A stretch of 64,000 nucleotides of DNA from Takakia lepidozioides (GCA_030704615.1 CM060732.1:63467053-63531052); one strand, 5' to 3'; shown: positions 38,731 through 49,955, numbered from the stretch's first letter. Made by a program: numbers and translations. The notes: a model not told the origin generated them from the letters alone.

Positions 38731-39328
38731 CCTCACCCGACCATCCTCCCACACTCGAAGCAGGTGTACCCCTCCCACTTGAACCTCTTGGCTCGTTGTA
38801 GGATCCGATCCCTCTCATTGGCAGTCACACTAGCTGTCGTGTCTCCAGTGCGGAGGTAGTCCAACACAACCGAATCCTCATGTATATCTCTGGCACCACC
38901 TGGCTCATCACTAGCCTCAGGGTCCTCAGACACTCCGTCTACAGTCATCCCTGTTAAAGGTCCAACCTGACCTCCCGATGCCAAGATACACAAAAAGGCA
39001 GATGCATGTCATCCCGACACCATCTCCTCGTCCGTCTCACCATGCCACCGAGCTCCAGTGTCATCCTGCTGGCTCATGCATGGATTGCGACTCAATCCAT
39101 CCGCATCCCTATTGACCAAACCCGGTCGATGTACAACCTGAACATGTCTCTCATGCTCCTCCACCGTAGCACGAGAGGCAAAGCAATTCCTGTAAGCCTC
39201 AGGAACCGCCGTATACGTCGTCTCTCTCCTCTAGTGACAATAGGTCCAATGTCAGGCTCCCAATTGCCCTTCGTAACTGCAACCTTAAGTCCAGCAGACT
39301 TAGAGGTAGAGGACGCGTCTCGTGGTTG
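38731..39328 (-). pseudogene. RNase H tail and linker; reverse transcriptase deleted
   Basis: The minus strand at 39,080-39,137 reads VVHRPGLVNRDADGLSRNP, the hallmark end of a Gypsy RNase H domain (YRPG..N..ADGLSR). It is followed by the usual linker leading to RTG...RAKRFKWEG before the integrase zinc finger. Only about 190 bases separate this from the end of the methyltransferase frame at 39,329, far too little for a reverse transcriptase plus RNase H (about 1.3 kb). I see no YxDD motif in either copy, so a deletion of that block is the simplest reading. Confidence 0.7.
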
Positions 39329-40120
39329 CTATGCCGCAACCTCTTGAGCAGTACTCCATGCCTGCTCAGTCAATGACAAGGCCTCATCCTGCCCCATCAT
39401 CTCATCCTTAAGGACCTCCTCAACCCGAGAAGAATCCCCAACCTCATCCATCACAGCCGCTTTGGCTGCCAACTCCCTCTGAACCTCGAGCACCTCCCAC
39501 GTGTGCCATGGATGTCTACACCCTGTGGTCCTCACCGGCTCGCCCCCACTCACTGCCTGTACCGTCTCGGTAGGCAGAAAGACCGTCAAGGGAAGTGCAC
39601 TCCGCACTCTTCGTTGCTCAGCCATAGCCAAGCTGATAATCCAGGTCAAGCAATTTAGATTTATTGCTTGCCCCAACACCTGACGACGTGATGCCTCAGA
39701 AAGATAAGGCACCACCGTGGTCCCAGTGGAAAAACCCATAACCCGCTCTCGCTCGTCGGCATTAGGCTCCACTAATTGCTGCAACTGAGCATCCCACAGG
39801 AGGCCAGGTCCATTATCTCGGAAAGCATGCGATCCTGGGAAGTTGAGCATTGTAGGTAGTGCTGCTCGTGGTTGACCCACCTTGTTGACCACTGCCAAAG
39901 GCGAACGGTCATCGTGTCTCACACGCTGAGACTGCCTCCCTGTGTCCAAAATACTATCCATTGTGAGGTGTGCTGGCCGCTGCACCCCATCAAATGCACG
40001 CTTAAGCAGTGCGGGTGGCATCAAGTTAGTCCACCATAACCGTGGACGATGAGCCCGTGACCCCACTGTAGCTGCATCCAGCAACACTGCTGACCCAAGC
40101 CACGACCGGACTTGATGCAC
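39329..40120 (-). pseudogene. C5 DNA methyltransferase, C-terminal half (motifs VIII-X)
   Basis: The frame opens in the decamer satellite and enters methyltransferase sequence at 40,120. It contains GSRAHRPRLWWTNLMPPALL (motif VIII region), then a spacer that would hold the target-recognition part (QRPAHLTMDSILDTG...), LPTMLNF...ERERVMGF (motif IX and the E..LMGFP pattern), and LSEASRRQVLGQAINLN (motif X, S...R...LGNA). An Ala/Glu-rich tail follows to the stop at 39,329. Together with 49,485-49,955 it makes one complete DCM-type domain split by the inversion. The C-terminal half is itself uninterrupted. Confidence 0.85.
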
Positions 40121-40525
40121 TGGGGCTGTGATGGGCTGTGACAGGCTGTGGTGGGCTGTGCCCTGTGGCCTGTGGGGCTGTGATGGGCTGTGATGGGCTG
40201 TGACAGGCTGTGGCCTGTGGGGCTGTGACGGGCTGTGAGGGGCTGTGGCCGTTGGGCTGTGACCCCTGTGACCTGTGTAGGGCTGTGATAGGCTGTGCCA
40301 TGTGGTCTGTGGGGCTGTGACAGGCTGTGGCGGGCTAGGACAAGCTGTGCCCTGTGGCCTATGGGGCTGTGAGGGGCTGTGACAGGCTGTGGCCTTTGGG
40401 GCTGTGACCCTGTGACCTTTGTAGGGCTGTGACAGGCTGCGGCCTGTGGGGCTGTGACCCTGTGACCTATGTAGGGCTGTGACAGGCTGTGGCCTGTGTG
40501 GGGCTGTGACGGCTGTGACCAGTGA
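40121..40525 (-). repeat. decamer satellite array 1 (CACAGCCCNT on minus strand)
   Basis: A tandem array of 10-bp units, mostly CACAGCCCGT, CACAGCCCAT and CACAGCCCCT on the minus strand, interspersed with the longer phrase CACAGGCCACAGGGCACAGCC. It abuts methyltransferase sequence on one side and the retroelement leader on the other. Because 30 bp is ten codons, it reads as an open HSPSQPVTA-type repeat in several frames. I do not think this is a real protein. Confidence 0.9.
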
Positions 40526-41144
40526 GCTGTGTGGGCCTGTGCTGGTCTGTGGTGGCCCGTATTGACCTGTGGACGACTTGTGCTGACTCGTGGAGGCACT
40601 GGTGGACTGCCTAAGGACTGGCATGTGGTCTTGAAAGCCAAATTTTGAAGCTCGTGGAGGGCGGTTTGAGGAGTATCTTCATGATATTCCCATGGTTATG
40701 CAAGTGAGGGAAGAGAGGAAAGGAAGAGTGTTGGGATGAGGGCATGCTGGGGTTAGGCATTGCTTTAGCTTCTCTTCGTCGTAGTTTCCACCCTCTCATT
40801 AGGCCAAGACCTTTCCGTAGGTGGAGGCAAGAGTCAGTCCGGGTTTGGGTTGGGGTGTCCTTGGAGGAGCAACACCGTGGAGTTGTTTTTGGTATGGGGG
40901 AGTTGTCGTTCTGATTTCTTGTGTTTGGATCCCCTCCATACCTGCATGCTTGACTGTGCGCCATGCTAGTTTTGTGTGGGCGCTTGTTTTTATAGGTGAT
41001 TGGTCCGGATTTGATCACCGGCCAGTCCTAGAGCATGCTGTCGATGGTGAGGCTGGGGTGATGACCAGTCAGACCATCATTGTTTCTCCTATGGTGAGGT
41101 TGGAGGTGATGACCAGCCAACCATAGGAGTGCTTGCGGTGGATA

Positions 41145-43240
41145 CAGGTACAGGTGTAGGCTATGTTAGGAACCTAGTATTCCAAACCATAAGCCGCAAC
41201 AGGTTCTCTACCCGGTTACCTTGTAGAGAGGGGGTTAGGGACATGTTCATGACCGGTTGAGTGATTGTTTGTCAACACAGAGGTGCCACTAGTTGCTGGG
41301 GACAGTGCCGGTTCGAGCAATAGCGATACTAGTGGGTACACGAGACGAGGTATGCGGTTTAGGCCACCTTCACCTCCTGTGTCTTTTACGGAAGGTTCTA
41401 ATTCGGATTGTGAATCAAGAGGACTCATACCGGCGGTGCAAGTTGTTTCCTTGCCATTGTTGTGGGACACAATGGAGGAGATGTATGGAGCTACCAAGGG
41501 GCCACGAAGGTACTCTAGGGCGGTGGGCACCATCGAGTTGGATGATTTTATCCAAGAGTTGATAGTTGGTGTGATTTGCAGCAAATGCGCAATCCACAAC
41601 TATTTACGCCTTTCATGGCATGGAAGGGGCTGTTTCAACACCTTGAGGGGCCGCCTATGGATGATTACCATGAGTTTAGGCGGGGGCATAAGGTTGAGAT
41701 CAAGGAGTGGAGGATGTACTGGTCACCCGACTATGTCTCGATCACTAGGGGCACTAGAGCCACGAGGGCAGTGGCTACACCTGCCGCTGCACCGACAGCT
41801 TCAACAAGCAGCAGTGGGACTAGTGGAACTAGTGGTACAGTAGCTACGACGTCCACCCAAGCCACTACCGCACCAGCACTAGTACCCGTGCGTACCTTCA
41901 ATCCTGTTGTGGAGTTCTTCGAAGAGTTGAGAGGGAACTACCAAGGGGTGAGGACAGAGAAGTTGCGGAGTTTGCAAGAGTTCCAACGGAAGCCAACCGA
42001 GAGCATGAGGGAGGCTTTCACTCGCATGAGGTGCTTGATAAATGTAACCCAAGGGGTTACGGAAGCTCAGGCAGTCCAATTCTGGTATGGGATATTAGAC
42101 AAGGAGCTGAGGAGAAGGGTGCGGGATGCAACTCTTCTACAAGCGGCCCAACCCACCTTAGCAAATGTGTTTTTGCTGGCAGAGCGGATAGAGCTCAACA
42201 TGGTGGAGGAACGAGTGGTCATGGTGGGATTTGCTAAGGAGACACCACGGGGTAGTGGTGCTCCTAGCCAACCACTACCTCAATGTGCTCAAGGCAACAA
42301 GGGGGCTCAGATGAAGCTCAGGGAAGGCAGAGAGGACCTCAGATGCAGGGGTTTCTCCTTTCATTTGCTGGCCAACAACGGGCGGATGTGGTGTGCTGGA
42401 CATGTGGAGGACCCCATGTCAAGAAGGATTGCCCAGAGGGAGGCAAAGGGCCGGCACATGCACAGCCTGCACAGTTGCAGTGTGGGCATTGTGGCAAGCA
42501 CGGGCATGGAGAGGCCCAGTGTTATGGTTTGCATCTTGAGTTGGGCCCAAGCCAGTTCCAAGGGAACAATGGTGGCCGGGGGCGAGGTGGAGCAGCCCAG
42601 AGAGGACGAGGTGGCCAGGCACGAGGTGCAGGCCAAGGGCAAGCTCAACATGGCCAAGGACGCGGAGGTCAGGGTATTGACCAAGGCATGGCCAACCGGC
42701 TTCAGCAGCTAGAGCAGAGGCTCACTGCCATAGCTACAGCTCAGGTGGTACCGGCTCCAAGGCCGGATGGTCCACCTCCTGCTCCTGAGGGAGGAGATAT
42801 GGGAGGCATGGGATTCATGTGCGGAGCAGCATTACCACTACTGCAGGTGGAGTCTGCTGCAGCCGTGACTCGAGGAGCAGCACGAGTTCTTGAGCCACGA
42901 GGTGCAGAGATGGAGTTGGATCCACAGCGTGGGGAGGCAAGCCGTCAGGCTAGGCTTCCTCAGCCATTCACATTGGCGGAGACAGTGTCGACGCCATCCA
43001 TGGCACCTAGTTCTCGCCCGACTATTACTGAGGCGGAGGTTACTATGCCATTGGGGAGAGCTACACGGGTAGCACCACTACCTAGTGTTGCCAATGCTAC
43101 GGCAACTAGTGTGCTGCTAGGAGCGGCCACATCTGTGTGTCAGGCTCTATTGTTCTCGGCTACCATGATTGCGACACCGGGGGTAAGACCAGCTGAGGTG
43201 TTCAGGCTGGCAGCTATACTCTGTGAGAGTGAGGAGGTTA
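41145..43240 (+). pseudogene. gag: gag of copy 1 (capsid plus two CCHC knuckles)
   Basis: The leader begins near 41,145 and coding near 41,265. The early part (PLLWDTMEEMYGATKGPRRY) is followed by a one-base frameshift near 41,560 relative to copy 2. It continues through an Ala/Thr-rich linker and a retrotransposon capsid domain (FNPVVEFFEELRGNYQGVRTEK, FQRKPTESMREAFTRM, QFWYGILDKELRRRVRD) at about 41,900-42,230. The nucleocapsid is in the -1 frame from 42,283, with knuckles CWTC...H...C at 42,394 and CGHC...H...C at 42,481, then a Gly/Arg/Gln-rich basic stretch. Gag packages the element RNA. The frame is cut at 43,240 by the CACTA insertion. Confidence 0.88.
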
Positions 43241-44320
43241 CACTACAACAGATGAGCGTTTTTATGACTGCACATATGACTATTTTTTCAGTCCTATATA
43301 CGTTCATGACTACATCACTCTGTAGTGAAAAAAACCATGTCATAGCGACTAGTCTTTAGGACTGCGTTTTGCAAGTCATAGCCGTGACTGCGTGCGTGGC
43401 ACCTGGAGTCATGCATAAGAGAGTGATGTAGTCACAACTCTATGACTTACATATGACTAACTATAAGACTACATTGTCTGTTGAACGTTGCCTACATGGA
43501 GAGGCTCTAGAGAAACACGTGCACCACTGCGCAAGCGACACGTCACAACACCTGTTGCACTCCAGATGTAACATGTGGCACTTAGACAGAATATATGACT
43601 AGCATATATGACTACTTATCTTTACACGTGGTGAAAATATGGATAAAAGAATGTCGTGTCATATAATGCCACGTATTCTAGTTCGAGCAGGGTTTATGCC
43701 GCGTGTCATCAAGAATGTTATTTGAAAATAACTTATTAGTTTATATTTTATAATTTTAAATTATTAAATTTATTTTTTATTTTTTAAAACAGGGATAGCA
43801 GCTTGGAAATTTTTATTAAATGGTATTATTGTTTAATTTAATAATGCTATATAAAATAAAATAGATTAAATGATTTAAATTCTTCATTACATGGTGAAAT
43901 TCCGATATAAAAACAGAATGGACCCCTTTTGCATACTAGCAACCACAATGACAGTCAAAATAGACAAGTACAGGGGAATACACGCCCTGTAAATTATATT
44001 ACAAAAATCCAAATGAGACCACTGTCCCAATGGATACCTCAAAGGCCACAAGGTCCAAAAATCCATGCCTGAAAAGGCCCAGTAAGCAAAAAATAAGCAA
44101 GCCCACACACATGGGTTGTAGTACTAGTTTGTTCTGGTGCTACTAGAATCAAAGACCCTGTTAATCAGTGCAATACTTCTTGATACGGTCGATTCTGATA
44201 AGAGAGAAAAACAGGGTGAAATGTGTTGAAGAAGGTGCCTTGATTAACAGTGCCTGATTTGATCAATTGTGCCGCTATTGCTGCGGCTTCCAGTTGACCA
44301 TCGACCCATGCAGGTTTCTT

Positions 44321-46320
44321 GTACCTATCCTTCCACAGGGAATCATAGGTAATCTGGAGCTTGAAATCCGGCCCTCTTGGATGAATCTGGACCCACACTC
44401 TATCCCTGCTCCTTCAGTTATCCATGCCCTGCACAAATCATGCATACATCCTCGCCTTGCTGCTAGCAGCTGAGAATGATAGCCTAGAATTGCTTGAGCA
44501 AACACCCCAGCCCTACTTATCACACTAGTTCCTATGCTGACTTACGTCTGCTTCCAAAAAACATTCACCTTTTGCCTCGATTGTTCCACCATTGACTGAG
44601 GTCGGAAACGTATTCATACCAGAGCTTTCCTCGAGTCTCTGAGTCTCTGTTATCTATTTTTCGATACTTTCCTGTCGACCACATTGGCAGTAACATGTCA
44701 AAATCACTCCAAAACCACCATAGATCCATCAATGAGCTAACTTGCAGAATTCAACATGAAAATTTAGGGACGACTCTGATAGCAGGGGAAAACAGGGTGA
44801 AATACGTTGAAGAAGGTACCTTCATTAGCAGCACCTTATTCTATGAATTGTGTTGTTGCCGCTGCTGTTTTCAGTTGACCATCTACCCACTTGTAGCCGC
44901 TGTGCTATTGAAGAACGAGCCCCCTTCCCCCATCATTTGCTCATAGGTCTCCAAAGCCTCCATCCCGCACCCCCTACCCTGCAAGCATCACACTCCACGA
45001 AACCACATCTCGTTCAGCCACAGTGTTGAACACTCCCTTGGCATCCTCGATGCACCCACATTTGGCATACATGTCCACCAGGGGCAGGGGCAGTGTTCAG
45101 AATCTAAACCGTGCACAAAGGTTCAGTATTCCAAGGAGGTTGGCAAAGTCTGAGTATAGGTAGGAACAGTACTGTGGGCTCTGCCAGTCTTCTCGCACAA
45201 GAAAACGTCACCAATTTGATGGTACGTACAGGTTCTACCAGAGCACCAATGATCACCAGCATATACGTCAGTCATGCTTTGGCTGCGCTGCCATGCTGTC
45301 ACTTGGTCTGCAACCGATGTATCCACCACCACAAGATCATCATGTACCTGAGAACCGAAAAAATCCACAAAACCATCTAGGTCTTTAGCTCTGTTGACCA
45401 GCAGAGGCAGCCGAGATCAGAAGCATAAATGCCATGATCATAGCCCTAGACAGCAAAACCAAGGGGACAAAATGCTTTGGAAGGAAAACTTACAGCCTGC
45501 ACCAGAGGGCCTCATCAGATGCAATGCTTCGTAGGAACCGGCACACACTTGAACATGTAGAAAGATCTTGCACAAAGATGCAATCCCAACCAGGTCACAC
45601 AACCTCCAAAATATGAAAAGTTCATTACTTTTACAGCGGAAAGCCAGACTTTCAGCACTGCCCTGACGCCCAAGACAACAGGGCCTCGGGTCGCAACATG
45701 ACTGGTGATTAAAATCATGACAGACATTCACCTTTTTGGCTCGGTTGTCCCACCATTGACTGGGGTCAGAAAAGTATTCATTCCACAACTTCTCCTCATC
45801 TCTGTTACCTCTTTTTGGATACTTTCATGTTGTCACATTGGCAGTATCATATCAAAGTCATTCCCAACTATCCCATGTTCACTCAACCAGCTAACTTGCA
45901 GAATTCAACATGAAAATTTAGGGCCGATTCTGATAAGAGGGGAAAACAGGGTGAAATGTGTTGAAGAAGGTGCCGTCATTAACAGACCATCTTCTCATTA
46001 GCAAATGTCTTGTAGCTGTTGATCCAGAGGGAATCAGAAGTAATCTTGTGTTTGAAATCCGGCCTTCTTGGATGAATCTGGACCTCTATCCCTGGTCCTT
46101 CAGCTATCCCTGCCTGTGTACAAATCATGAATACTTGATGTAAGCAGCTGACACTGACGGCGTGAAGTTCTTCCAGCAAACACCCCAACCCTAATTATTA
46201 CAGTAGTTCCAATTCTGAATTGCATCTGCTTCTCTCTAGTATAGTCCAACATGCATTCACCTTTTGGTCTCCATTGTCCCGCCATTGACTGGGGTCGGAA
46301 AAGTGTTCATTCCAAAGCTT
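44321..46320 (-). pseudogene. OSB-like: captured OSB-type organellar ssDNA-binding protein gene fragments
   Basis: On the minus strand the CACTA interior contains repeated halves of the PDF motif of plant OSB proteins. First halves: KLWNEHFSDPSQWRDN (46,258-46,320), WNEYFSDPSQWWDNRAKKVN (45,726-45,788) and LWYEYVSDLSQWWNNRGKR (44,566-44,628). Second halves: IHPRRPDFKHKITSDSLWI (46,015-46,088) and IHPRGPDFKLQITYDSLWK (44,321-44,390). Halves are separated by intron-like gaps, so the capture was of genomic DNA, not mRNA. Known OSB proteins carry one to several PDF motifs after an SSB-like fold and bind single-stranded mitochondrial or plastid DNA. Stops and a missing second half in the middle module show it is broken. 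Confidence 0.7.
44980..45084 (-). pseudogene. captured pentatricopeptide-repeat (PPR) gene fragment
   Basis: The minus strand reads LVDMYAKCGCIEDAKGVF then AERDVVSWSVMLAG before a stop. This is the unmistakable PLS-class PPR pattern (LVDMYAKCG, A..VF, RDVVSW). After a frameshift the continuation MEALETYEQM is visible down to about 44,930. A second, more degraded piece with the same continuation is at 47,461-47,533. PPR proteins bind organellar RNA; this fragment is only about one to two repeats long. Confidence 0.8.
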
Positions 46321-46589
46321 CTCCTCATCTCTGTTACTTATTTTTGGATACTTTCCTGCTGCTACATTGGCAGCAACTTGTCAAAGTCACTCTAAACCAC
46401 CACAGATCCGCCCAACAAGCTAACTTACAGGATTCAATATGCATCTCAGGGCCGAGTCTGATGAGAGGGCAAAACAAGCTGAAATAGGTTGGTGCCCTCA
46501 CCACATTGTTCTTGACCTTGTGTCATGACCCATGGAGGATTTGGCCGACCATCAACCCAAAAAGACCTCTTGTGTGTGCTGCTTGTGTC

Positions 46590-47335
46590 CGTAGTCAGGT
46601 TATGTCGGATTGGTCTGTGAGAACCGCCACGGTGCAGCTGAGCAGGCAGAGATTGAAACACGGCATGCTAAGACCAAACTGACTCTCCCAAGAACCTTGT
46701 AAACATCAGGAAGAATACCAAATCATGGTACTAACAGGAGCCAAGAGCCCACATTTGCAGGATGGACAAACTTCTTCATATCGTACATTAAGAAAAAGCC
46801 AGACCTTGCGATTGCGGTTGTCCCACCATCATGAAGGATCTTTAAAAAACTCATGTCAACTCTGCTCCATGCTCCAAGGTAGAGGTTTGTGCTCGAAAAT
46901 CCGACAGCATGAACACTTTGACAAGGTCCTTTACTGAGGGATGCTAGTGAGTTTTCAACAACATTCATGCAACTTGTTTTGGGCTCCATTGGGCTCTAGA
47001 CGATGAGGAACAACGAACATTTCCAGACTTACACAGATGCTAACCCAGCTTATGTTTGCAGTCTGGAGATTGTAGAGTAGTCTCTGAAAACGACTAGGGA
47101 GGATGGCGCTGAGCAGCCAGAGTCTTTTACCATAATAAGGTCGTTGCGGTAGGTCCCGATGAGCGGCTTCACCGCCAGACCAGGGCGGCTCTCGGCCCTA
47201 TGTCCCAGACACCGTGTCTGTAGTCAGGTGATGTCAGATTGGTATGTGAGATCGAACCACCACGGTGCAGCTGAGCAGGCAGAGATTGAAACACGGCCTG
47301 CTAAGACCAAGCTGACTCTCCCAAGAACGGCGAGC
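46590..47335 (+). repeat. about 110-bp direct duplication inside the CACTA element
   Basis: 46,590-46,700 (TGTCCGTAGTCAGGTTATGTC through ACTGACTCTCCCAAGAACC) recurs with a few changes at 47,218-47,330. The second copy adjoins a GC-rich block with repeated AACGGCGAGCT phrases. This is internal amplification within the transposon. Confidence 0.8.
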
Positions 47336-47999
47336 TTCTCCTCGTCTCGTCTCTCTCCCAAAAACGGCGAGCTCGCAAGAATATTGGGAGCTTCTCCTCC
47401 TCGATGAGATGACGAGAGATGTCGGATGATGTCGGAGTTGTCTCGTCTCCTCCTCTTCTTCTCCTTCATTTGCTCAAGAGTGGGTAGGTCTGCAAAGCCT
47501 CCATCCCACGCTCCAGCATCATCACGTTCCATGATACAACATCTCTCGCAGGCGCAGAAGAAAAAAAAAAGCCCAAGTCCCAGGCCTTTGTTCAGGGAAC
47601 CCTATAAGCAACTTTTTTATTTTTTTAAACCTTTTGCAAACCCTATAAGCAACTTTTTGAAAAAAAATTAACTTTTTGCACTTTGATTAATTCTAGTGGT
47701 CATAGGCTAAAATCCTACTACCATCATCATCCCTTCTATTGTTGCATCTGCCAAAACTCTCAGCCCGGACTTAAGCGAATTTGCTCATGAAGTTCGATAT
47801 ACCTAATCTTAAACCGTTAGATCTTATACAATCTATCGATTCAAAATAATTTCCATGTACAACCATGACCATTGCGTATCTTAATCTCATATATTTTGTG
47901 ATGCTTGTTAAGCCACGTCCATCCAGGTCCAATTTATTGAACAGATATAAAATCCCCACACATATTCAAAGCTGATAGGAATTTGTGGTAAACATGGAT

Positions 48000-48245
48000 G
48001 GATGAGCTCATCCAATGGATGGATCCATTCATGTATATGCCTTCAAAATGACACGTGTAGTAATAGAATCATATAAATGCCTTTAAAATGACACGTGTAG
48101 TGATGTAGTCATATATATAGGGTTATGAAACAACCTGCACTTAGGCAGTCATAAGTTTACATGCCATGTCATGTTGTGGATGAACTCATCCAATGGATGA
48201 ATACATTCGTGTATGTGGCTTCAAAATGACACGTGTATTGTTGTA
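48000..48245 (+). repeat. subterminal direct duplication of the CACTA right end
   Basis: A phrase built on GGATGAnCTCATCCAATGGATG and then CAAAATGACACGTGTA plus TAGTCATATA occurs at about 48,000-48,070 and again at 48,178-48,245, with a partial third (AAAATGACACGTGTAGTGATG) at 48,085. Confidence 0.75.
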
Positions 48246-48540
48246 GTCATATAATTAGAGCTGTGAAACCATCTTCAGTCATGGAGTCATAAGATTCCAT
48301 GAAACGTCGTCCACGTGTAGTCAAACATATCACACTAGTCATATAAACCATCCCTGTCACGTGGTCAACAATGTTTGACCAATGCTCCCTAACTTTCCAG
48401 AGTCATGTAGTGATATCCATTACTACAGAGTGATAAAACTATGATTGCAACGCATTTCAGCGGTCTGTAGTCATATACCTAGTGCAGTTTTTATGACTCC
48501 GCCAAAGCCGTAGTCCTAAAAACGCTCATCTCTTGTAGTG

Positions 48541-49484
48541 GTACTTCATCTTCTGCGGAGATAGTGGGAGGTGTAGTGCCGGAGGGATCCTCGGATTTGA
48601 GGGTCAAGACTGCCACGGCGGCGCCATGGCAAGCTGTAGCTGCCAGGTTGATGGAGTTACCAGCTAGGCCAGCCATTGAGCGCGCCATGGTTATACCTAG
48701 AGTTGTCATGTTAGACAACCAGGATGACATTTTTCTGTTTGAGTGGACCGGCAAGCAAGAGGTACCGGCCACTGCGGGTCTTGTAGGACTCGGGAGCTCA
48801 GCCATTGATGCTGGGCAGAGCTACTATTGCAGGCTTGGGCCTCACGGAGGCGGATATGGAGCCTTGTTCTTTCCAGATACAGACGTCTCTGGGAAGATCG
48901 GAGCAGGCTCGGGGCATGACACGGCGTGAGTTGGCTATCAGACTACGGCCGGATCATCCTACAGATAGCTCAGTGATGCGAGCCAAGGCCATTGTGACAG
49001 ACGCGGTCTCATATGATGTCCTGGTTGGTGGGGCAGTGTTGTACCCCATGGGCTTCACCCTGGATTTTTGGGAGGAGTCAGCTTCCTATAGGCCTGCATG
49101 GCTGTCAGGGGAGGGCCGACGTGTGCAGCTCCCTGTGACGTTCATAGGAGGAGTTGCGGTTGCCCAGCGAGGCAAGATGCCGACACTAGCAGTATTCACA
49201 GCGGTAGTGAGTTGGCCTGGAGAGTTGCTTGAGGGCAACGCTCATTCGGAGGATATGCCACCTCCGGTAGAGCAGGATGATATGTATGGTATGGCGGAGT
49301 TGCCTACCATGGTTGCTCAGACTCCATTGTGGGGCACGAGCAAGGATTTGGAGTGGGATGCTGATCGACGGGTGCAACAAGCCTGGGTGGAGGCTTTTGT
49401 ACCGTCAGGAGAAGAGGAGAGTGCGGGGATTGCACCAGGACCACCTCAGTTGTCTCCATTAGACACCACACCTATTATGTGGTA
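48541..49484 (+). pseudogene. protease region of copy 1
   Basis: Continues the gag-pol frame after the CACTA element: the spacer PARPAIERAMVIP, then the retropepsin area, where copy 2 has LLDSGAQALMLG. Here a frameshift obscures the active site (about 48,770-48,830). Downstream SSVMRAKAIVTDAVSYDVLVGGAVLYP (about 48,970-49,050), with LVGG in place of the usual L.G.D..., belongs to the C-terminal half of the protease or a protease-like connector. The stop at 49,485 separates it from the methyltransferase start. Confidence 0.7.
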
Positions 49485-49955
49485 GTATCCGGATGAAGGC
49501 ATAAGTCTTCTGGACTTGTTTGGCGGGATCAGCACCGGATTGGCTGTTGTGTTACAGGAAGATGTATGAGTTCGGCGTTACCTGTATGTGGAGAGGGATG
49601 AGACTGCACGACGCGTTTCACTTCGCCATGTTGCTGAGTTGGTGCAGCGGTACCCTGAGTTGTTGTCGGTGTCTGGCGTTCGTGGATATCAGCAGGCCTT
49701 GCCAGCAGACATCTCTTTGCTGGGGGCGCAGGATTTGGAGCGGGTTGGCTTCATTGATTTGGTAGTGGCAGGTTGGCCCTGCCAAGGGTATTCATCAGCC
49801 GGGCATGGCAATGGATTGCGAGACTCGAGGTCGGGTCTGTTTTGGGAAATGATGCGGGTTTTGCGCCACTTGTAGCTTTATCAGGCTGTATCTCCAGCAT
49901 ACATCTTGGAGAATGTGCCACTGATGGGCGATTCTCGGGCCAGGGTGATGGCCAG
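49485..49955 (+). pseudogene. C5 DNA methyltransferase, N-terminal half (motifs I-VI)
   Basis: Motif I LLDLFGGISTGLAVVL (about 49,508-49,555) binds S-adenosylmethionine. It is followed by RYLYVERDETAR and GFIDLVVAGWPCQGYSSAG (motif IV with the catalytic Cys of PCQ, about 49,747-49,803), then GLRDSRSGLFWEMMRVL and ENVPLMGDSRARVM (motif VI, about 49,908-49,950). Three in-frame stops (after the protease, near 49,567 and near 49,873) make it non-functional. It ends exactly where satellite begins at 49,956; the missing C-terminal half is at 40,120-39,329 on the other strand. Confidence 0.88.

Larger units (their letters stand above)
43241..48540. mobile_element. 5,300-bp non-autonomous CACTA (EnSpm) transposon
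   Basis: Inserted in the retroelement between gag and protease. The ends are CACTACAACAGATGAGCG and, inverted, CACTACAAGAGATGAGCG; the terminal inverted repeats match at about 28 of 31 positions. A 3-bp target duplication (TTA at 43,238-43,240, GTA at 48,541-48,543, one change) fits the superfamily, and copy 2 shows the empty site. Both subterminal regions (about 43,250-43,620 and 48,040-48,520) are crowded with ATGACTAC/GTAGTCAT motifs, as in CACTA elements. There is no transposase; the interior is made of host gene fragments and internal duplications, so it would need a helper. Confidence 0.93.

Noticed and set aside
39329-40624. A 431-codon frame taken as one protein
   Set aside because: Only the part below 40,120 is methyltransferase. 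The upstream third is satellite joined by the inversion.
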